From a virus, in IMG/VR virus record IMGVR_UViG_3300042923_001792, positions 1 to 22,670 of that record: a stretch of 22,670 nt of DNA; one strand, given 5' to 3'. The notes under the pieces are model-generated. The model had not been told where the DNA came from. It saw only the letters and a program-made list of their open reading frames with translations, and ran no database searches. Positions 20,857-22,670 of the stretch are shown in pieces; within the stretch, counting starts at the first letter, position 1, and each line of letters begins with the position of its first letter. The position numbers and the translations under genes were made by a program.

Positions 20857-20906
20857 AGAGACTATCAAGGTCAGATTTTTCGATCAATTTAACCTTGATA
20901 GTCTCT
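20857..20906. terminator. strong stem-loop between converging genes (two-way terminator)
   Basis: AGAGACTATCAAGGT (20857-20871) and ACCTTGATAGTCTCT (20892-20906) form a perfect 15-bp stem with a 20-nt loop. T-rich tails follow on both strands (CGTTTTAAT on plus, TTAATTTTTAAA on minus). It separates the dUTPase operon from the convergent HEPN gene. Confidence 0.7.
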
Positions 20907-21027
20907 CGTTTTAATAAGCTTAGAAAAATGGATTATGGAAACCCACCTACAAAATTAGATATAGTCTCTCCTCATCTTGGATAAAGCAACTCAGGAATAA
21001 TCAATTTGTAAAGTCCGGTGTTTCTTA

Positions 21028-21084
21028 CTGACAGGTGGTCAGTTTTAAACCGTCATTACGGTCAAAAATAATCTGATGTTGACA
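21028..21084. mobile_element. possible IS21-like insertion-sequence end
   Basis: Read on the minus strand, the sequence begins TGTCAACATCAG, then contains TTTTTGACCGTAATGACGG and TTTAAAACTGACCACCTG, a repeated TGACC motif. I recall this arrangement (TG...CA edge, repeated TGACC boxes) from IS21-family ends, but I cannot verify it. No transposase gene is present, so it would be a remnant. Confidence 0.35.
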
Positions 21085-21092
21085 TAATGGTA

Positions 21093-22670
21093 CTATTTCA
21101 TTAGTAATTCAATATTACTTAAAGTTGGTTCACTATTAATTAAGTTAATACTAACGCTTGCTCCAACACAAACATCATAACTACCATTATAATGAAAATC
21201 ACCTTCGAAATATCGCGTGCAAGATAAATGACAATCAAAAATCACATAATATTTCCTATGTCCCTCAACAATTATATAGCTAATATCTGGTTCGCATAAT
21301 TCTATTCCATCTATTGTGCCCCAATCAGCCATTAAGCTTGCACATATTATTTGATTTGTCACATCTCCACATGTAACTTCGGCTGCTATTTTTTGTAACA
21401 TTTCATCTATATGTTCTTCCTTACACTCTAACTTTTCAGCTTCTTGCTTTAAGTTATACATTTCTTTTTTTCTAATGTTTGTCCATTGGCATTCACTCAT
21501 AATTTTATCTATCAAATCAACACATTTTTTATATGACCACGAAAAGCTAATCTCACCGAATTGTTTTTTAGCCCAGTGATTATATTTAATACTGTCATAT
21601 CTGAACTCTCTTGTTTTATTCAAAAAACTTTCATATTTATCTATTACACTTTGAATTGCTGAAATTTTGTGTTTTACTTCCGTAAAGCTTGTTACTATTT
21701 TTAATTGTGATGCTCGATTCAGCTCTCTAAATACTTTAGTCACATGATCATGATTTTTTGCGATTTCATCGCACGTTAAATCACTGCATTTAATAAAGAA
21801 GTGAATTGAATAAATAATTTTACTGTGCAAAATGTCTATAACAATATTCTCAATAATATTTGATCTAGTTTTTAAAAAAAACTTTGTTTTGTCATTTGTA
21901 ATAATTGAATCTAATAACTGGTCAGAATGATTTGTAAGAATAAGTTTATCTAGCTGCTCAACTAAAAAATCATATAAAGAAAAATAATGATAATGATCAT
22001 ACCCTATCAGTTCTATAATTTTTATATCGTTTTTATCAATTAAGGAAATCTTATCTTTGTTATTGAATGTATCTGTACAGATTTCGCAATCTTTATATCT
22101 TGAAATCAAATCAATTATCGAAGTTAATCTCCAAACATTTCTTTTATGGTATATATTTTCTATATTATTTTGTACTTCACTAATTTTGACAAAATCATTA
22201 AATTCACTGATATTCTTAGAAAATATATTTATTATGATAGGTAGTACGCTTGAAATCAAAAATTCAACTTCGATTCTCTTAATTGTTACTTCATAATGGC
22301 TTAATGCATTTCTCCACTTATTTAACTCCTTAAACATTCCATAAGTGTGCTCATCAATATCTTGGTTATATAGTATCAGTACCCTGTTAATAGCATCTAT
22401 GAACTTAATCGTTTGTAATTCATTATTGTTTTTATTGTTATTTAATTTAATATTTAGCTCTTTTTCAAAAGCTTTAAATATATCTTCATAGACAAAATAT
22501 TTACTCTTTTTCTCTACCAAATATTTGCATAAAATTTCTAGTGAATGATGTAAGTCAAGAATTATATCTTTAAGATAGAACTCTAAATCATCATCTTTTA
22601 CTCTATCTAATTCAAATAGTTTATTTAGAGATTTCTTAAAAGAATGCATTCCATTATCAATACAATTCAT
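21093..22670 (-). CDS. HEPN-like protein with RX4H motif (525 aa), candidate RNase/defence effector
   Basis: A 525-aa protein that starts at an ATG on the window edge (22670), so the gene may continue upstream. Residues about 35-130 form a helical domain with HHSLEILCKYLVEK and LNKWRNALSHYE: R120-NALS-H125 is the RX4H motif of HEPN-domain ribonucleases, and the helix-loop-helix layout matches. The middle is helical and Lys/Asn/Ile-rich. The C-terminal ~110 residues (YIIVEGHRKYYVIFDCHLSC) are beta-rich and may be a sensor domain. The codon use is more AT-rich than that of the phage genes, which suggests separate acquisition. HEPN proteins often cut RNA in abortive defence or toxin-antitoxin pairs. 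Function here is inferred. Confidence 0.6.
   Translation of the reverse strand: MNCIDNGMHSFKKSLNKLFELDRVKDDDLEFYLKDIILDLHHSLEILCKYLVEKKSKYFVYEDIFKAFEKELNIKLNNNKNNNELQTIKFIDAINRVLILYNQDIDEHTYGMFKELNKWRNALSHYEVTIKRIEVEFLISSVLPIIINIFSKNISEFNDFVKISEVQNNIENIYHKRNVWRLTSIIDLISRYKDCEICTDTFNNKDKISLIDKNDIKIIELIGYDHYHYFSLYDFLVEQLDKLILTNHSDQLLDSIITNDKTKFFLKTRSNIIENIVIDILHSKIIYSIHFFIKCSDLTCDEIAKNHDHVTKVFRELNRASQLKIVTSFTEVKHKISAIQSVIDKYESFLNKTREFRYDSIKYNHWAKKQFGEISFSWSYKKCVDLIDKIMSECQWTNIRKKEMYNLKQEAEKLECKEEHIDEMLQKIAAEVTCGDVTNQIICASLMADWGTIDGIELCEPDISYIIVEGHRKYYVIFDCHLSCTRYFEGDFHYNGSYDVCVGASVSINLINSEPTLSNIELLMK

Noticed and set aside
1-22670. tRNA, rRNA, integrase, large terminase, portal, capsid or tail genes
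   Set aside because: Looked for on both strands and not seen; only the small terminase and lysis genes of the late region remain.

Overview
This window looks like a decayed or satellite-like prophage from an AT-rich, low-GC Firmicute, most likely a member of the Clostridia. Ribosome binding sites are strong GGAGG types and TTG/GTG starts are frequent. A lytic amidase carries an SLH (S-layer) domain, and the phage modules (Com-like protein, ArpU-like late regulator, PhageMetallopep-type protein, Dcm plus radical SAM pair) are ones familiar from clostridial siphoviruses. The host assignment is inference; no rRNA, tRNA or host housekeeping gene is present.

Layout. (1) 1-1648, minus strand: an uncharacterised protein, a small membrane protein, a holin and an N-terminally truncated amidase-SLH lysin. 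(2) 1649-3101: almost no intact coding, with a cluster of stem-loops (1928-2180) and a gene destroyed by stops and frameshifts (2534-2894). Large terminase, portal, capsid and tail genes are absent here. (3) 3102-4683: small terminase, an upstream region rich in inverted repeats with a late-promoter candidate, and an ArpU-like regulator. (4) 4711-16371, minus strand: the early region of about 27 genes, many below 80 aa. It includes a Com-like zinc ribbon, an ASCH protein, a radical SAM enzyme translationally coupled to a cytosine-5 methyltransferase, a replication protein whose gene contains four iterons, a metallopeptidase, several Cys-rich mini-proteins and a Cro-like regulator. (5) 16372-16512: a divergent operator region with repeated TGGTAA sites. 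(6) 16513-20444, plus strand: a CI-like repressor followed by accessory genes. These are a BglII/BstYI-like nuclease, a putative abortive-infection-type protein, a DUF2569 membrane protein, a second orphan 3' end of a repressor gene, and an operon of a membrane-anchored dCTP-deaminase-like protein that has lost its catalytic residues plus an intact dUTPase. (7) 20445-22670: an intergenic stretch with a tandem duplication, a strong two-way terminator and an IS21-like end, then a minus-strand 525-aa protein with a HEPN RX4H motif.

How it fits together. The CI/Cro switch at 16.4 kb would drive the early minus-strand operon, which copies the element (rep plus in-gene origin) and modifies DNA (methyltransferase plus radical SAM). 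The ArpU-like protein would then switch on packaging and lysis genes. The plus-strand genes downstream of the repressor are expressed separately behind their own terminators and look like lysogenic-conversion or defence cargo. The most interesting parts are the pseudo-deaminase/dUTPase operon, the cargo cassette bounded by two repressor tails, the methyltransferase/radical SAM pair, and the HEPN protein.
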